This document shows positions 5,191 through 6,296 of a DNA stretch of 6,296 nt, piece by piece. The notes under the pieces are model-generated. The model worked only from the letters and a program-made list of their open reading frames with translations, had not been told where the DNA came from and made no database searches. The position numbers and the translations under genes were made by a program. This DNA comes from Chlamydiota bacterium. Lineage in GTDB: Bacteria; Chlamydiota; Chlamydiia; Chlamydiales; Simkaniaceae. The stretch spans positions 1 through 6,296 of the forward strand of contig JAKQGT010000303.1 in NCBI GenBank assembly GCA_029556005.1. The letters are read 5' to 3'. The first letter of the stretch is position 1; the number at the start of each line of letters is the position of its first letter.

Positions 5191-6296
5191 TTGGATTGCC
5201 TTGAGCAAGAGTCCAGCAAGCGCATAGCGATTTTTAGGGTTTCCCGAACGGAGCGAGGTGAGTAAAATGTCGATTCCGTGGAAATCATGACTTTCCGCTA
5301 AACTTTCAAAAGCTTCGATTAAGAGGCGCGATGTTTCTTCGGGTGTGAGTTGAAAGGAAGAAGGATTGGCTTCTTTACGATCGGTCCAAGAGAGCATCGC
5401 GCGGAAGCGAATCAACTCGTGATCTTTTCGCGATTCAATCCACTGATAAAGGGTCTCTTTATGAGGGCCTTCGACATGCATCCGGTAAAGGGCCAAATGA
5501 CAATAGGTACGAATAAAAGGTGCTCCTGCATGACGGGATTCTTCTTGAAGGAGAGCGATCGCTTCTGGAGTGTTTACATTCTCCAGTAAACGGACTAAAA
5601 AGGGAATCAGATCGTTTTGCTTATTGAGAAAAATGGCGCGCGCAATCCTTAAAAAATCTTCTTCCGGAAGCTCTAAAGCATCCTGCAAAATTTGTTCACG
5701 GAGCGCCAGAGTGATAGAGGGAATATCTTGCTGTGTTTTTTTTGCATATTGGGTGCAAGAGGGAATCACTTTCCACGCCATGAGAGTATGGCCTAACGAA
5801 TAGATAGGTTGAAATCCCAAGTCCTTTTCATCTTTAATGAGCATTTGTAACAGGGTGGGAACGCACCGAGGGTCACGTTTTTTCAGGAGAACCAAAGCAC
5901 TGTTTGCCCGGATATGAAAGTTGTAATCTTTTAGGAGGGAAAGGAGGAGGGGTTCTGTGTTGGGCATCTGAATCAGCAGGGGAATCGCTAAAGGGTTTTT
6001 CTGGAGGGCACTCTCCATAATGGGTTCGCGGTAGCTATGGTCTCCTAAGAGGGTCAACGAGCGGCACGCGGCTAATTTTACATTCACGTAGGGGGACTCA
6101 GAAAGCTTTTTTAGAAGGGGAATGGAGTGAGAATCTTTTAGGTACCCCAAAGCTGCAGCACAGGTTTCTTGTTCTGCTTGATCAGAATGGGTCGCTCCTG
6201 CCCGAATGTCATTTAAAAAATCATCACGCCCAAATTTGGCTGCTGCCAAGATGGCTGCTAAACGTACATTTAGGTGGCGATCGCCAATCATCCTTT
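5188..6296 (-). CDS. HEAT-repeat protein, 5' end outside window
   Basis: This is an alpha-solenoid protein, probably a scaffold or protein-binding factor, with no catalytic motif visible; its function is unknown. Reading leftward from 6296, the frame is open to the window edge. The first visible Met (6289-6291) sits inside a HEAT unit (GDRHLNVRLAAILAAAKFG, lacking its first helix) with only AAAGG directly abutting it, which is too close for a ribosome binding site. The gene therefore most likely begins outside the window. Counting from that Met, HEAT-like units are seen near residues 5-21, 38-51, 68-83 and 123-139 with the V[RK]LAA..SL..LG pattern of PBS-lyase/HEAT repeats. The middle and C-terminal parts (about 160-367) are helical but degenerate. 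There is no signal peptide or membrane segment in the visible part, so a cytoplasmic location is likely but unproven. It converges on the lipoprotein gene. Its TAA stop (5188-5190) lies in the terminal bases of the intergenic palindrome. Confidence 0.85.
   Translation of the reverse strand, partial: RMIGDRHLNVRLAAILAAAKFGRDDFLNDIRAGATHSDQAEQETCAAALGYLKDSHSIPLLKKLSESPYVNVKLAACRSLTLLGDHSYREPIMESALQKNPLAIPLLIQMPNTEPLLLSLLKDYNFHIRANSALVLLKKRDPRCVPTLLQMLIKDEKDLGFQPIYSLGHTLMAWKVIPSCTQYAKKTQQDIPSITLALREQILQDALELPEEDFLRIARAIFLNKQNDLIPFLVRLLENVNTPEAIALLQEESRHAGAPFIRTYCHLALYRMHVEGPHKETLYQWIESRKDHELIRFRAMLSWTDRKEANPSSFQLTPEETSRLLIEAFESLAESHDFHGIDILLTSLRSGNPKNRYALAGLLLKAIQ

Noticed and set aside
5013..5204. 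A 63-codon plus-strand reading frame whose ATG overlaps the lipoprotein stop as TGATG, suggesting translational coupling
   Set aside because: It lies almost entirely within the intergenic palindrome, runs into the end of the opposite HEAT gene, shows no protein family features, and its content follows from the repeat arms.
5246..5262. GGAGCGAG in the end of the HEAT gene matches part of the palindrome's GC-rich core
   Set aside because: The shared stretch is only 8 bases and does not extend, so it is not enough to claim a second copy of the element.
5736..5743. Run of eight T (eight A on the coding strand) in the HEAT gene as a slippage site
   Set aside because: It is shorter than the A10 tract and falls in the solenoid without a domain border; ordinary Lys codon use explains it.

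Overview
The window reads as a piece of a Gram-negative chromosome. I infer an environmental (Parachlamydia-type) member of the Chlamydiae from the style of the secretin core, the HEAT-repeat protein and the moderate AT bias. This placement is an inference and was not checked by any search. Coding density is high: two plus-strand genes converge on one minus-strand gene, and the only sizeable gap (about 175 bp) is filled by a large imperfect palindrome.

Layout. Positions 1-4011 (+) hold the 3' part of a very large outer-membrane secretin, most like the type II secretion protein GspD. The reading frame is open from the first base, and the first codons encode the tail of a further repeat, so the true start lies upstream. 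The visible 1336 residues contain 12 complete tandem N-type (ring-building) domains, each about 74 residues and spaced 79-91 residues apart, followed by one complete secretin pore domain. Positions 4063-5013 (+) encode a lipoprotein with a TPR-like helical region and a C-terminal membrane segment of the 'LPGAGYLYVGQ' (TM2/DUF5683-like) kind. Positions 5023-5190 hold the imperfect palindrome. Positions 5188-6296 (-) hold the 3' part of a HEAT-repeat protein that continues past the window edge.

How the genes may work together. The secretin would form the outer-membrane channel, with an unusually long repeat-built tube reaching into the periplasm. The downstream TPR lipoprotein is 51 bp away on the same strand and no terminator is seen between them, so it could be an accessory or pilotin-like partner; this is inference. 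The HEAT protein is convergent and has no visible link to secretion.

Points most worth a second look are the 12 or more N-domain array, its two repeat subtypes with a block of four of one kind, the intergenic palindrome whose right end supplies the HEAT gene's stop codon, a 10-A tract in the lipoprotein gene where either slip gives immediate termination, and a small hairpin that pairs the lipoprotein gene's ribosome binding site.
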